Shown here piece after piece: positions 23,822-37,341 of a stretch of 64,000 bases of DNA (position 1 is its first letter; each line of letters begins with the position of its first letter). The notes under the pieces are model-generated. The model was not told the origin of the DNA and made no database searches. It worked only from the letters and a program-made list of their open reading frames with translations. Both the position numbers and the translations under genes were made by a program. This stretch comes from Osmia lignaria lignaria (Eukaryota; Arthropoda; Insecta; Hymenoptera; Megachilidae): the NCBI RefSeq assembly GCF_051020975.1, contig NW_027478166.1, forward strand, positions 10,665,501 to 10,729,500, written 5' to 3'.

Positions 23822-24142
23822 GATCAGATGCGTAGTTCTCGAGATATATCAAGATATTTAAAAGTTCCGAAGCCGCACCAACATAATAGAGATACAGAAA
23901 CACCGTGGCCCCTTTCTTTGAGATAACTCTGCACTATTGCGAGCTGTAAATGCCACTTCCAGCTTAGCTGTGCAGAAGAAGAACAACAAGAAGAAGAAGT
24001 ATCTCGAAATATGTCCGTCAGGCCCCTTCCCTTGAGATATATCTGCAAATATCTCGGAAACGAAGCGAGCTATGGCAAAATGTTAAGAGACCTTTTTTGT
24101 AGAGAATTATGCTTCCTACAATTTATGTTGTATGATATTTTA
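23822..24142 (+). repeat. 321-bp monomer with one-base deletion at its right end
   Basis: The junction with the next unit reads gatattttagatcag where others have gatattttttgatcag, a net loss of one base with a change next to it. The deletion lies outside the minus-strand frame. Confidence 0.88.
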
Positions 24143-25752
24143 GATCAGAAGCGTAGTTTTCGAGATATATCGAGATATTTAAAAGTTCCGAAGCCGCACC
24201 AACATAATAGAGATACAGAAACACCGTGGCCCCTTTCGTTGAGATAACACTGCACTAGTGCGAGCCGCAAATGCCACTTCCAGCTTAGCTGTGCAGAAGA
24301 AGAACAACAAGAAGAAGAAATATCTCGAAATATATCCGTCAGGCCCCTTCCCTTGAGATAAATCTGCAAATATCTCGGAAACGAAGCGAGCTATGGCAAA
24401 ATGTTAAGAGACCTTTTTTGTAGAGAATTAAGTTTCCTACTTTTTATGTTCTATGATATTTTTTGATCAGATGCGTAGTTCTCGGGATATATCAAGATAT
24501 TTAAAAGTTCCGAAGCCGCACCAACATAATAGGGATACAGAAACACCGTGGCCCCTTTCTTTGAGATAACTCTGCACTAGTGCGAGCCGCAAATGCCACT
24601 TCCAGCTTAGCTGTGCAGAGCAAGAACAACAAGAAGAAGAAATATCTCGAAATATGTCCGTCAGGCCCCTTCCCTTGAGATAAATCTGCAAATATCTCGG
24701 AAACGAAGCGAGCTATGGCAAAATGTGAAGAGACGTTTTTTGTCGAGAATTATGTTTCCTACAATTTATGTTCTATGATATTTTTTGATCAGAAGCGTAG
24801 TTTTCGCGATATATCGAGATATTTAAAAGTTCCGAAGCCGCACCAACATAATAGAGATACAGAAACACCGTGGCCCCTTTCTTTGAGATAACTCTGCACT
24901 AGTGCGAGCCGCAAATGCCACTTCCAGCTTAGCTGTGCAGAAGAAGAACAACAAGAAGAAGAAATATCTCGAAATATGTCCGACAGGCCCCTTCCCTTGA
25001 GATAAATCTGCAAATATCTCGGAAACGAAGCGAGCTATGGCGAAATGTTAAGAGACCTTTTTTGTAGAGAATCAAGTTTCCTACGTTTTATCTTCTATGA
25101 TATTTTTTGATCAGATGCGTAGTTCTCGAGATATATCAAGATATTTAAAAGTTCCGAAGCCGCACCAACATAATAGAGATACAGAAATACCGTGGCCCCT
25201 CTCTTTGAGATAACTCTGCGCTATTGCGAGCTGCAAATGCCACTTCCAGCTTAGCTGTGCAGAAGAAGAACAACAAGAAGAAGAAACATCTCGAAATATG
25301 TCCGTCAGGCCCCTTCCCTTGAGATAAATCTGCAAATATCTCGGAAACGAAGCGAGCTATGGCAAAATGTTAAGAGACCTTTTTTGTAGAGAATTATGTG
25401 TCCTACAATTTATGTTCTATGATATTTTTTGATCAGAAGCGTAGTTTTCGAGATATATCGAGATATTTAAAAGTTCCGAAGCCGCACCAACATAATAGAG
25501 ATACAGAAACACCGTGGCCCCTTTCTTTGAGATAACTCTGCACTAGTGCGAACCGCAAACGCCACTTCCAGCTTAGCTGTGCAGAAGAAGAACAACAAGA
25601 AGAAGAAATATCTCGAAATATGTCCGTCAGGCCCCTTCCCTTGAGATAAATATGCAAATATCTCGGAAACGAAGCGAGCTATGGCAAAATGTTCAGAGAC
25701 CTTTTTTGTAGGGAATTAAGTTTCCTACTTTTTATGTTCTATGATATTTTTT

Positions 25753-28650
25753 GATCAGATGCGTTGTTCTCGAGATATATCAAGATATTTAAAAGTTCCG
25801 AAGCCGCACCAACATAATAGAGATACAGAAACACCGTGGCCCCTTTCTTTGAGATAACTCTGCACTATTGCGAGCTCCAAATGCCACTTCCAGCTTAGCT
25901 GTGCAGAAGAAGAACAACAAGAAGAAGAAATATCTCGAAATATGTCTGTCAGGCCCCTTCCCTTGAGATATATCTGCAAATATCTCGGAAACGAAACGAG
26001 CTATGGCAAAATGTTGAGAGACCTTTGTTGTGGAGAATTAAGTTTCCTACTTTTTATGTTCTATGATATTTTTTGATCGGATGCGTAGTTCTCGAGATAT
26101 ATCAAGATATTTAAAAGTTCCGAAGCCGCACCAACATAATATAGATACAGAAACACCGTGGCCCCTTTCTTTGAGACAACTCTGCACTATTGCGCGCTGC
26201 AAATGCCACTTCCAGCTTAGCTGTGCAGAAGAAGAACAACAAGAAGAAGAAATATCTCGAAATATGCCCGTCAGGCCCCTTCCATTGAGATAAATCTGCA
26301 AATATCTCGGAAACGAAGCGAGCTATGGCAAAATGTTTAGAGACCTTTCTTGTAGAGAATTAAGTTTCCTACTTTTTATGTAGTATGATATTTTTTGATC
26401 AGATGCGTAGTTCTCGAGATATATCAAGATATTTAAAAGTTCCGAAGCCGCACCAACATAATAGAGATACAGAAACACCGTGGCCCCTTTCTTTGAGATA
26501 ACTCTGCACTATTGCGCGCTGCAAATGCCACTTCCAGCTTAGCTGTGCAGAGGAAGAACAACAAGAAGAAGAAATATCTCGAAATATGTCCGTCAGGCCC
26601 CTTCCCTTGAGATAAATCTGCAAATATCTCGGAAACGAAGCGAGCTATGGCAAAATGTTAAGAGACGTTTTTTGTAGAGAATTAAGTTTCCTACTTTTTA
26701 TGTTCTATGATATTTTTCGATCAGAGGCGTAGTTCTCGAGATATATCAAGATATTTAAAAGTTCCGAAGCCGCACCAACATAATAGAGATACAGAAACAC
26801 CGTGGCCCCTTTCTTTGAGATAACTCTGCACTATTGCGAGCTGTAAATGCCACTTCCAGCTTAGCTGTGCAGAAGAAGAACAACAAGAAGAAGAAATATC
26901 TCGAAATATGTCCGTCAGGCCCCTTCCCTTGAGATATATCTGCAAATATCTCGGAAACGAAGCGAGCTATGGCAAAATGTTAAGAGACCTTTTTTGTAGA
27001 GAATTATGTTTCCTACAATTTATGTTCTATGATATTTTTTGATCAGAAGCGTAGTTTTCGAGATATATCGAGATATTTAAAAGTTCCGAAGCCGCACCAA
27101 CATAATAGAGATACAGAAACACCGTGGCCCCTTTCTTTGAGATAACTCTGCACTAGTGCGAGCCGCAAATGCCACTTCCAGCTTAGCTGTGCAGAAGAAG
27201 AACAACAAGAAGAAGAAATATCTCGAAATATGTCCGTCAGGCCCCTTCCCTTGAGATAAATATGCAAATATCTCGGAAACGAAGCGAGCTATGGCAAAAT
27301 GTTAAGAGACCTTTTTTGTAGAGAATTAAGTTTCCTACTTTTTATGTTCTATGATATTTTTTGATCAGATGCGTTGTTCTCGAGATATATCAAGATATTT
27401 AAAAGTTCCGAAGCCGCACCAACATAATAGAGATACAGAAACACCGTGGCCCCTTTCCTTGAGATAACTCTGCACTATTGCGAACTGCAAATGCCACTCC
27501 CAGCTTAGCTGTGCAGAAGAAGAACAACAAGAAGAAGAAATATCTCGAAATATGTCCGTCAGGCCCCTTCCCTTGAGATATATCTGCAAATATCTCGGAA
27601 ACGAAGCGAGCTATGGCAAAATGTTAAGAGACCTTTTTTGTAGAGAATTAAGTTTCCTACTTTTTATGTTCTATGATATTTTTTGATCAGATGCGTTGTT
27701 CTCGAGATATATCAAGATATTTAAAAGTTCCGAAGCCGCACCAACATAATAGAGATACAGAAACACCGTGGCCCCTTTCTTTGAGATAACTCTGCACTAT
27801 TGCGAGCTCCAAATGCCACTTCCAGCTTAGCTGTGCAGAAGAAGAACAACAAGAAGAAGAAATATCTCGAAATATGTCTGTCAGGCCCCTTCCCTTGAGA
27901 TATATCTGCAAATATCTCGGAAACGAAACGAGCTATGGCAAAATGTTGAGAGACCTTTTTTGTGGAGAATTAAGTTTCCTACTTTTTATGTTCTATGATA
28001 TTTTTTGATCGGATGCGTAGTTCTCGAGATATATCAAGATATTTAAAAGTTCCGAAGCCGCACCAACATAATATAGATACAGAAACACCGTGGCCCCTTT
28101 CTTTGAGACAACTCTGCACTATTGCGCGCTGCAAATGCCACTTCCAGCTTAGCTGTGCAGAAGAAGAACAACAAGAAGAAGAAATATCTCGAAATATGCC
28201 CGTCAGGCCCCTTCCATTGAGATAAATCTGCAAATATCTCGGAAACGAAGCGAGCTATGGCAAAATGTTTAGAGACCTTTCTTGTAGAGAATTAAGTTTC
28301 CTACTTTTTATGTAGTATGATATTTTTTGATCAGATGCGTAGTTCTCGAGATATATCAAGATATTTAAAAGTTCCGAAGCCGCACCAACATAATAGAGAT
28401 ACAGAAACACCGTGGCCCCTTTCTTTGAGATAACTCTGCACTATTGCGCGCTGCAAATGCCACTTCCAGCTTAGCTGTGCAGAAGAAGAACAACAAGAAG
28501 AAGAAATATCTCGAAATATGTCCGTCAGGCCCCTTCCCTTGAGATAAATATGCAAATATCTCGGAAACGAAGCGAGCTATGGCAAAATGTTAAGAGACCT
28601 TTTTTGTAGAGAATTAAGTTTCCTACTTTTTATGTTCTATGATATTTTTT
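25753..28650 (+). repeat. Trimer repeated at six-monomer spacing (25753-26718 and 27685-28650)
   Basis: The units with gcgttgttctcg, gagctccaaatg and tgtctgtcagg (25753 and 27685) are each followed by a gatcggatgcg unit with aatatagatac, gagacaactc and atgcccgtc (26075 and 28007). After that comes an A unit with ttgcgcgctg (26397 and 28329). The offset is 1932 bp. The third units differ slightly (the triplet tract, and aaatctgc against aaatatgc). Confidence 0.83.
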
Positions 28651-31600
28651 GATCAGATGCGTTGTTCTCGAGATATATCAAGATATTTAAAAGTTCCGAA
28701 GCCGCACCAACATAATAGAGATACAGAAACACCGTGGCCCCTTTCTTTGAGATAACTCTGCACTATTGCGAACTGCAAATGCCACTCCCAGCTTAGCAGT
28801 GCAGAAGAAGAACAACAAGAAGAAGAAATATCTCGAAATATGTCCGTCAGGCCCCTTCCCTTGAGATATATCTGCAAATATCTCGGAAACGAAGCGAGCT
28901 ATGGCAAAATGTTAAGAGACCTTTTTTGTAGAGAATTAAGTTTCCTACTTTTTACGTACTATGATATTTTTTGATCGGATGCGTAGTTCTCGAGATATAT
29001 CAAGATATTTAAAAGTTCCGAAGCCGCACCAACATAATAGAGATACAGAAACACCGTGGCCCCTTTCTTTGAGATAACTCTGCACTATTGCGCGCTGCAA
29101 ATGCCACTTCCAGCTTAGCTGTGCAGAAGAAGAACAACAAGAAGAAGAAATATCTCGAAATATGCCCGTCAGGCCCCTTCCATTGAGATAAATCTGCAAA
29201 TATCTCGGAAACGAAGCGAGCTATGGCAAAATGTTAAGAGACCTTTTTTGTAGAGAATTAAGTTTCCTACTTTTTATGTTCTATGATATTTTTTGATCAG
29301 ATGCGTAGTTCTCGAGATATATCAAGATATTTAAAAGTTCCGAAGCCGCACGAACCTAATAGAGATACAGAAACACCTTGGCCCCATTCTTTGAGATAAC
29401 TCTGCACTACTGCGAGCTGCAAATGCCACTTCCAGCTTAGCTGTGCAGAAGAAGAACAACAAGAAGAAGAAATATCTCGAAATATGTCCGTCAGACCCCT
29501 TCCCTTGAGATAAATCTGCAAATATCTCGGAAACGAAGTGAGCTATGGCAAAATGTTAAGAGACATTTATTGTAGAGAATTAAGTTTCCTACTTTTTATG
29601 TTCTATGATATTTTTTGATCAGATGCGTAGTTCTCGAGATATATCGAGATATTTAAAAGTTCCGAAGCCGCACCAACATAATAGAGATACAGAAGCACCG
29701 TGGGCCCTTTCTTTGAGATAACTCTGCACTAGTGCGAGCCGCAAATGCCACTTCCAGCTTAGCTGTGCAGAAGAAGAACAACAAGAAGAAGAAATATCTC
29801 GAAATATGTCCGTCAGGCCCCTTCCCTTGAGATAAATATGCAAATATCTCGGAAACGAAGCGAGCTATGGCAAAATGTTAAGAGACCTTTTTTGTAGAGA
29901 ATTAAGTTTCCTACTTTTTATGTTCTATGATATTTTTTGATCAGATGCGTTGTTCTCGAGATATATCAAGATATTTAAAAGTTCCGAAGCCGCACCAACA
30001 TAATAGAGATACAGAAACACCGTGGCCCCTTTCTTTGAGATAACTCTGCACTATTGCGAGCTGCAAATGCCACTTCCAGCTTAGCTGTGCAGAAGAAGAA
30101 CAACAAGAAGAAGAAATATCTCGAAATATGTCCGTCAGGCCCCTTCCCTTGAGATAAATCTGCAAATATCTCGGAAACGAAGCGAGCTATGGCAAAATGT
30201 TAAGAGACGTTTTTTGTAGAGAATTAAGTTTCCTACTTTTTATGTTCTATGATATTTTTCGATCAGAGGCGTAGTTCTCGAGATATATCAAGATATTTAA
30301 AAGTTCCGAAGCCGCACCAACATAATAGAGATACAGAAACACCGTGGCCCCTTTCTTTGAGATAACTCTGCACTATTGCGAGCTGTAAATGCCACTTCCA
30401 GCTTAGCTGTGCAGAAGAAGAACAACAAGAAGAAGAAATATCTGGAAATATGTCCGTCAGGCCCCTTCCCTTGAGATATATCTGCAAATATCTCGGAAAC
30501 GAAGCGAGCTATGGCAAAATGTTCAGAGACCTTTTTTGTAGAGAATTATGTTTCCTACTTTTTATGTAGTATGATATTTTTTGATCAGATGCGTAGTTCT
30601 CGAGATATATCAAGATATTTAAAAGTTCCGAAGCCGCACCAACATAATAGAGATACAGAAACACCGTGGCCCCTTTCTTTGAGATAACTCTGCACTATTG
30701 CGCGCTGCAAATGCCACTTCCAGCTTAGCTGTGCAGAAGAAGAACAACAAGAAGAAGAAATATCTCGAAATATGTCCGTCAGGCCCCTTCCCTTGAGATA
30801 AATCTGCAAATATCTCGGAAACGAAGCGAGCTATGGCAAAATGTTAAGAGACGTTTTTTGTAGAGAATTAAGTTTCCTACTTTTTATGTTCTATGATATT
30901 TTTCGATCAGAGGCGTAGTTCTCGAGATATATCAAGATATTTAAAAGTTCCGAAGCCGCACCAACATAATAGAGATACAGAAACACCGTGGCCCCTTTCT
31001 TTGAGATAACTCTGCACTATTGCGAGCTGTAAATGCCACTTCCAGCTTAGCTGTGCAGAAGAAGAACAACAAGAAGAAGAAATATCTCGAAATATGTCCG
31101 TCAGGCCCCTTCCCTTGAGATATATCTGCAAATATCTCGGAAACGAAGCGAGCTATGGCAAAATGTTAAGAGACCTTTTTTGTAGAGAATTATGTTTCCT
31201 ACAATTTATGTTCTATGATATTTTTTGATCAGAAGCGTAGTTTTCGAGATATATCGAGATATTTAAAAGTTCCGAAGCCGCACCAACATAATAGAGATAC
31301 AGAAACACCGTGGCCCCTTTCTTTGAGATAACTCTGCACTAGTGCGAGCCGCAAATGCCACTTCCAGCTTAGCTGTGCAGAAGAAGAACAACAAGAAGAA
31401 GAAATATCTCGAAATATGTCCGTCAGGCCCCTTCCCTTGAGATAAATATGCAAATATCTCGGAAACGAAGCGAGCTATGGCAAAATGTTAAGAGACCTTT
31501 TTTGTAGAGAATGAAGTTTCCTACTTTTTATGTTCTATGATATTTTTTGATCAGATGCGTTGTTCTCGAGATATATCAAGATATTTAAAAGTTCCGAAGC

Positions 31601-34446
31601 CGCACCAACATAATAGAGATACAGAAACACCGTGGCCCCTTTCCTTGAGATAACTCTGCACTATTGCGAACTGCAAATGCCACTCCCAGCTTAGCTGTGC
31701 AGAAGAAGAACAACAAGAAGAAGAAATATCTCGAAATATGTCCGTCAGGCCCCTTCCCTTGAGATATATCTGCAAATATCTCGGAAACGAAGCGAGCTAT
31801 GGCAAAATGTTAAGAGACCTTTTTTGTAGAGAATTAAGTTTCCTACTTTTTATGTTCTATGATATTTTTTGATCAGATGCGTTGTTCTCGAGATATATCA
31901 AGATATTTAAAAGTTCCGAAGCCGCACCAACATAATAGAGATACAGAAACACCGTGGCCCCTTTCTTTGAGATAACTCTGCACTATTGCGAGCTCCAAAT
32001 GCCACTTCCAGCTTAGCTGTGCAGAAGAAGAACAACAAGAAGAAGAAATATCTCGAAATATGTCTGTCAGGCCCCTTCCCTTGAGATATATCTGCAAATA
32101 TCTCGGAAACGAAACGAGCTATGGCAAAATGTTGAGAGACCTTTTTTGTGGAGAATTAAGTTTCCTACTTTTTATGTTCTATGATATTTTTTGATCGGAT
32201 GCGTAGTTCTCGAGATATATCAAGATATTTAAAAGTTCCGAAGCCGCACCAACATAATATAGATACAGAAACACCGTGGCCCCTTTCTTTGAGACAACTC
32301 TGCACTATTGCGCGCTGCAAATGCCACTTCCAGCTTAGCTGTGCAGAAGAAGAACAACAAGAAGAAGAAATATCTCGAAATATGCCCGTCAGGCCCCTTC
32401 CATTGAGATAAATCTGCAAATATCTCGGAAACGAAGCGAGCTATGGCAAAATGTTTAGAGACCTTTCTTGTAGAGAATTAAGTTTCCTACTTTTTATGTA
32501 GTATGATATTTTTTGATCAGATGCGTAGTTCTCGAGATATATCAAGATATTTAAAAGTTCCGAAGCCGCACCAACATAATAGAGATACAGAAACACCGTG
32601 GCCCCTTTCTTTGAGATAACTCTGCACTATTGCGCGCTGCAAATGCCACTTCCAGCTTAGCTGTGCAGAAGAAGAACAACAAGAAGAAGAAATATCTCGA
32701 AATATGTCCGTCAGGCCCCTTCCCTTGAGATAAATATGCAAATATCTCGGAAACGAAGCGAGCTATGGCAAAATGTTAAGAGACCTTTTTTGTAGAGAAT
32801 TAAGTTTCCTACTTTTTATGTTCTATGATATTTTTTGATCAGATGCGTTGTTCTCGATATATATCAAGATATTTAAAAGTTCCGAAGCCGCACCAACATA
32901 ATAGAGATACAGAAACACCGTGGCCCCTTTCTTTGAGATAACTCTGCACTATTGCGAACTGCAAATGCCACTCCCAGCTTAGCAGTGCAGAAGAAGAACA
33001 ACAAGAAGAAGAAATATCTCGAAATATGTCCGTCAGGCCCCTTCCCTTGAGATATATCTGCAAATATCTCGGAAACGAAGCGAGCTATGGCAAAATGTTA
33101 AGAGACCTTTTTTGTAGAGAATTAAGTTTCCTACTTTTTACGTACTATGATATTTTTTGATCGGATGCGTAGTTCTCGAGATATATCAAGATATTTAAAA
33201 GTTCCGAAGCCGCACCAACATAATAGAGATACAGAAACACCGTGGCCCCTTTCTTTGAGATAACTCTGCACTATTGCGCGCTGCAAATGCCACTTCCAGC
33301 TTAGCTGTGCAGAAGAAGAACAACAAGAAGAAGAAATATCTCGAAATATGCCCGTCAGGCCCCTTCCATTGAGATAAATCTGCAAATATCTCGGAAACGA
33401 AGCGAGCTATGGCAAAATGTTAAGAGACCTTTTTTGTAGAGAATTAAGTTTCCTACTTTTTATGTTCTATGATATTTTTTGATCAGATGCGTAGTTCTCG
33501 AGATATATCAAGATATTTAAAAGTTCCGAAGCCGCACGAACCTAATAGAGATACAGAAACACCTTGGCCCCATTCTTTGAGATAACTCTGCACTACTGCG
33601 AGCTGCAAATGCCACTTCCAGCTTAGCTGTGCAGAAGAAGAACAACGAGAAGAAGAAATATCTCGAAATATGTCCGTCAGACCCCTTCCCTTGAGATAAA
33701 TCTGCAAATATCTCGGAAACGAAGCGAGCTATGGCAAAATGTTAAGAGACATTTATTGTAGAGAATTAAGTTTCCTACTTTTTATGTTCTATGATATTTT
33801 TTGATCAGATGCGTAGTTCTCGAGATATATCGAGATATTTAAAAGTTCCGAAGCCGCACCAACATAATAGAGATACAGAAGCACCGTGGGCCCTTTCTTT
33901 GAGATAACTCTGCACTAGTGCGAGCCGCAAATGCCACTTCCAGCTTAGCTGTGCAGAAGAAGAACAACAAGAAGAAGAAATATCTCGAAATATGTCCGTC
34001 AGGCCCCTTCCCTTGAGATAAATATGCAAATATCTCGGAAACGAAGCGAGCTATGGCAAAATGTTAAGAGACCTTTTTTGTAGAGAATTAAGTTTCCTAC
34101 TTTTTATGTTCTATGATATTTTTTGATCAGATGCGTTGTTCTCGAGATATATCAAGATATTTAAAAGTTCCGAAGCCGCACCAACATAATAGAGATACAG
34201 AAACACCGTGGCCCCTTTCTTTGAGATAACTCTGCACTATTGCGAGCTGCAAATGCCACTTCCAGCTTAGCTGTGCAGAAGAAGAACAACAAGAAGAAGA
34301 AATATCTCGAAATATGTCTGTCAGACCCCTTCCCTTGAGATAAATCTGCAAATATCTCGGAAACGAAGCGAGCTATGGCAAAATGTTAAGAGACGTTTTT
34401 TGTAGAGAATTAAGTTTCCCACTTTTTATGTTCTATGATATTTTTC
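26397..34446 (+). repeat. 13-monomer HOR: 26397-30260 duplicated at 30583-34446
   Basis: Twelve successive monomers recur in the same order at an offset of 4186 bp (13 x 322). Rare marks pair one to one. Examples are gagctccaaatg at 27685/31871, atatagatac with gagacaactc at 28007/32193, gcttagcagtgc at 28651/32837, tacgtactatg in the tail at 28651/32837, cacgaacctaat with caccttggccccattc at 29295/33481, and gaagcaccgtgggccc at 29617/33803. The thirteenth unit (30261-30582) is not matched; its place is taken by a recombinant at 34447. Differences between copies are scattered single bases, such as agagaatgaag at 31510 and ttctcgatat at 32870. Confidence 0.9.
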
Positions 34447-35090
34447 GATCAGAGGCGTAGTTCTCGAGATATATCAAGATATTTAAAAGTTCCGAAGCCG
34501 CACCAACATAATAGAGATACAGAAGCACCGTGGGCCCTTTCTTTGAGATAACTCTGCACTAGTGCGAGCCGCAAATGCCACTTCCAGCTTAGCTGTGCAG
34601 AAGAAGAACAACAAGAAGAAGAAATATCTCGAAATATGTCCGTCAGGCCCCTTCCCTTGAGATAAATGTGCAAATATCTCGGAAACGAAGCGAGCTATGG
34701 CAAAATGTTAAGAGACCTTTTTTGTAGAGAATTAAGTTTCCTACTTTTTATGTTCTATGATATTTTTTGATCAGATGCGTTGTTCTCGAGATATATCAAG
34801 ATATTTAAAAGTTCCGAAGCCGCACCAACATAATAGAGATACAGACACACCGTGGCCCCTTTCTTTGAGATAACTCTGCACTATTGCGAGCTGCAAATGC
34901 CACTTCCAGCTTAGCTGTGCAGAAGAAGAACAACAAGAAGAAGAAATATCTCGAAATATGTCTGTCAGACCCCTTCCCTTGAGATAAATCTGCAAATATC
35001 TCGGAAACGAAGCGAGCTATGGCAAAATGTTAAGAGACGTTTTTTGTAGAGAATTAAGTTTCCTACTTTTTATGTTCTATGATATTTTTC
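33803..35090 (+). repeat. Dimer duplication with a recombinant first unit (33803-34446 and 34447-35090)
   Basis: The right part of the unit at 34447 has the rare gaagcaccgtgggccc and ctagtgcgagccg marks of the one at 33803. Its left end is A' type (cgatcagaggcg, atcaag), as in the unit at 30261. The next units, 34125 and 34769, both have gcgttgttctcg and tgtctgtcagacc. The pair was therefore copied with the crossover falling inside the first monomer, between about 34475 and 34530. Confidence 0.82.
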
Positions 35091-37341
35091 GATCAGATGC
35101 GTAGTTCTCGAGATATATCAAGATATTTAAAAGTTCCGAAGCCGCACCAACATAATAGAGATACAGAAACACCGTGGCCCCTTTCTTTGAGATAACTCTG
35201 CACTATTGCGCGCTGCAAATGCCACTTCCAGCTTAGCTGTGCAGAAGAAGAACAACAAGAAGAAGAAATATCTCGAAATATGTCCGTCAGGCCCCTTCCC
35301 TTGAGATAAATCTGCAAATATCTCGGAAACGAAGCGAGCTATGGCAAAATGTTAAGAGACGTTTTTTGTAGAGAATTAAGTTTCCTACTTTTTATGTTCT
35401 ATGATATTTTTCGATCAGAGGCGTAGTTTTCGAGATATATCAAGATATTTAAAAGTTCCGAAGCCGCACCAACATAATAGAGATACAGAAACACCGTGGC
35501 CCCTTTCTTTGAGATAACTCTGCACTATTGCGAGCTGTAAATGCCACTTCCAGCTTAGCTGTGCAGAAGAAGAACAACAAGAAGAAGAAATATCTGGAAA
35601 TATGTCCGTCAGGCCCCTTCCCTTGAGATATATCTGCAAATATCTCGGAAACGAAGCGAGCTATGGCAAAATGTTCAGAGACCTTTTTTGTAGAGAATTA
35701 TGTTTCCTACAATTTATGTTCTATGATATTTTTTGATCAGAAGCGTAGTTCTCGAGATATATCGAGATATTTAAAAGTTCCGAAGCCGCACCAACATAAT
35801 AGAGATACAGAAACACCGTGGCCCCTTTCTTTGAGATAACTCTGCACTAGTGCGAGCCGCAAATGCCACTTCCAGCTTAGCTGTGCAGAAGAACAACAAG
35901 AAGAAGAAATATCTCGAAATATGTCCGTCAGGCCCCTTCCCTTGAGATAAATATGCAAATATCTCGGAAACGAAGCGAGCTATGGCAAAATGTTAAGAGA
36001 CCTTTTTTGTAGAGAATTAAGTTTCCTACTTTGTATGTTCTATGATATTTTTTGATCAGATGCGTTGTTCTCGAGATATATCAAGATATTTAAAAGTTCC
36101 GAAGCCGCACCAACATAATAGAGATACAGAAACACCGTGGCCCCTTTCTTTGAGATAACTCTGCACTATTGCGAGCTGCAAATGCCACTTCCAGCTTAGC
36201 TGTGCAGAAGAAGAACAGCAAGAAGAAGAAATATCTCGAAATATGTCTGTCAGACCCCTTCCCTTGAGATAAATCTGCAAATATCTCGGAAACGAAGCGA
36301 GCTATGGCAAAATGTTAAGAGACGTTTTTTGTAGAGAATTAACTTTCCTACTTTTTATGTTCTATGATATTTTTCGATCAGAGGCGTAGTTCTCGAGATA
36401 TATCAAGATATTTAAAAGTTCCGAAGCCGCACCAACATAATAGAGATACAGAAACACCGTGGCCCCTTTCTTTGAGATAACTCTGCACTATTGCGAGCTG
36501 TACATGCCACTTCCAGCTTAGCTGTGCAGAAGAAGAACAACAAGAAGAAGAAATATCTCGAAATATGTCCGTCAGGCCCCTTCCCTTGAGATAAATCTGC
36601 AAATATCTCGGAAACGAAGCGAGCTATGGCAAAATGTTTAGAGACCTTTCTTGTAGAGAATTAAGTTTCCTACTTTTTATGTAGTATGATATTTTTTGAT
36701 CAGATGCGTAGTTCTCGAGATATATCAAGATATTTAAAAGTTCCGAAGCCGCACCAACATAATAGAGATACAGAAACACCGTGGCCCCTTTCTTTGAGAT
36801 AACTCTGCACTATTGCGCGCTGCAAATGCCACTTCCAGCTTAGCTGTGCAGAAGAAGAACAACAAGAAGAAGAAATATCTCGAAATATGTCCGTCAGGCC
36901 CCTTCCCTTGAGATAAATCTGCAAATATCTCGGAAACGAAGCGAGCTATGGCAAAATGTTAAGAGACGTTTTTTGTAGAGAATTAAGTTTCCTACTTTTT
37001 ATGTTCTATGATATTTTTCGATCAGAGGCGTAGTTGTCGAGATATATCAAGATATTTAAAAGTTCCGAAGCCGCACCAACATAATAGAGATACAGAAACA
37101 CCGTGGCCCCTTTCTTTGAGATAACTCTGCACTATTGCGAGCTGTAAATGCCACTTCCAGCTTAGCTGTGCAGAAGAAGAACAACAAGAAGAAGAAATAT
37201 CTGGAAATATGTCCGTCAGGCCCCTTCCCTTGAGATATATCTGCAAATATCTCGGAAACGAAGCGAGCTATGGCAAAATGTTCAGAGACCTTTTTTGTAG
37301 AGAATTATGTTTCCTACAATTTATGTTCTATGATATTTTTT
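35091..37341 (+). repeat. Dimer repeated at five-monomer spacing (35091-35734 and 36698-37341)
   Basis: An A unit with ttgcgcgctg and agacgttttttg is followed by an A' unit with gctgtaaatg, tatctggaaatatg and a gttcagagacc tail, and this order recurs 1607 bp later (five monomers, one of them 319 bp). Between the copies lie a B-like unit, a gcgttg unit and an A' unit. All of these types also occur in the upstream 13-monomer HOR, so the region is a reshuffled derivative of it. Confidence 0.78.
35735..36053 (+). repeat. 319-bp monomer, GAA triplet lost in the triplet tract
   Basis: The tract reads gcagaagaacaacaag where others have gcagaagaagaacaacaag, a loss of one triplet in a repetitive run. 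Replication slippage would explain it. This is the only copy with this particular deletion. Confidence 0.92.

Larger units (their letters stand above)
21890..25752 (+). repeat. Stretch of individually diverged monomers
   Basis: Twelve consecutive units carry many private changes and show no long exact duplication of one another within the window. This segment holds two of the few frame-breaking copies. At 22212 the usual TTG start codon is lost (aatctgtaaatatc). At 22856 there is a stop (TCA at 22912-22914 on the plus strand). It also holds the second 321-bp unit. No gene or other element was found in it. Confidence 0.75.
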
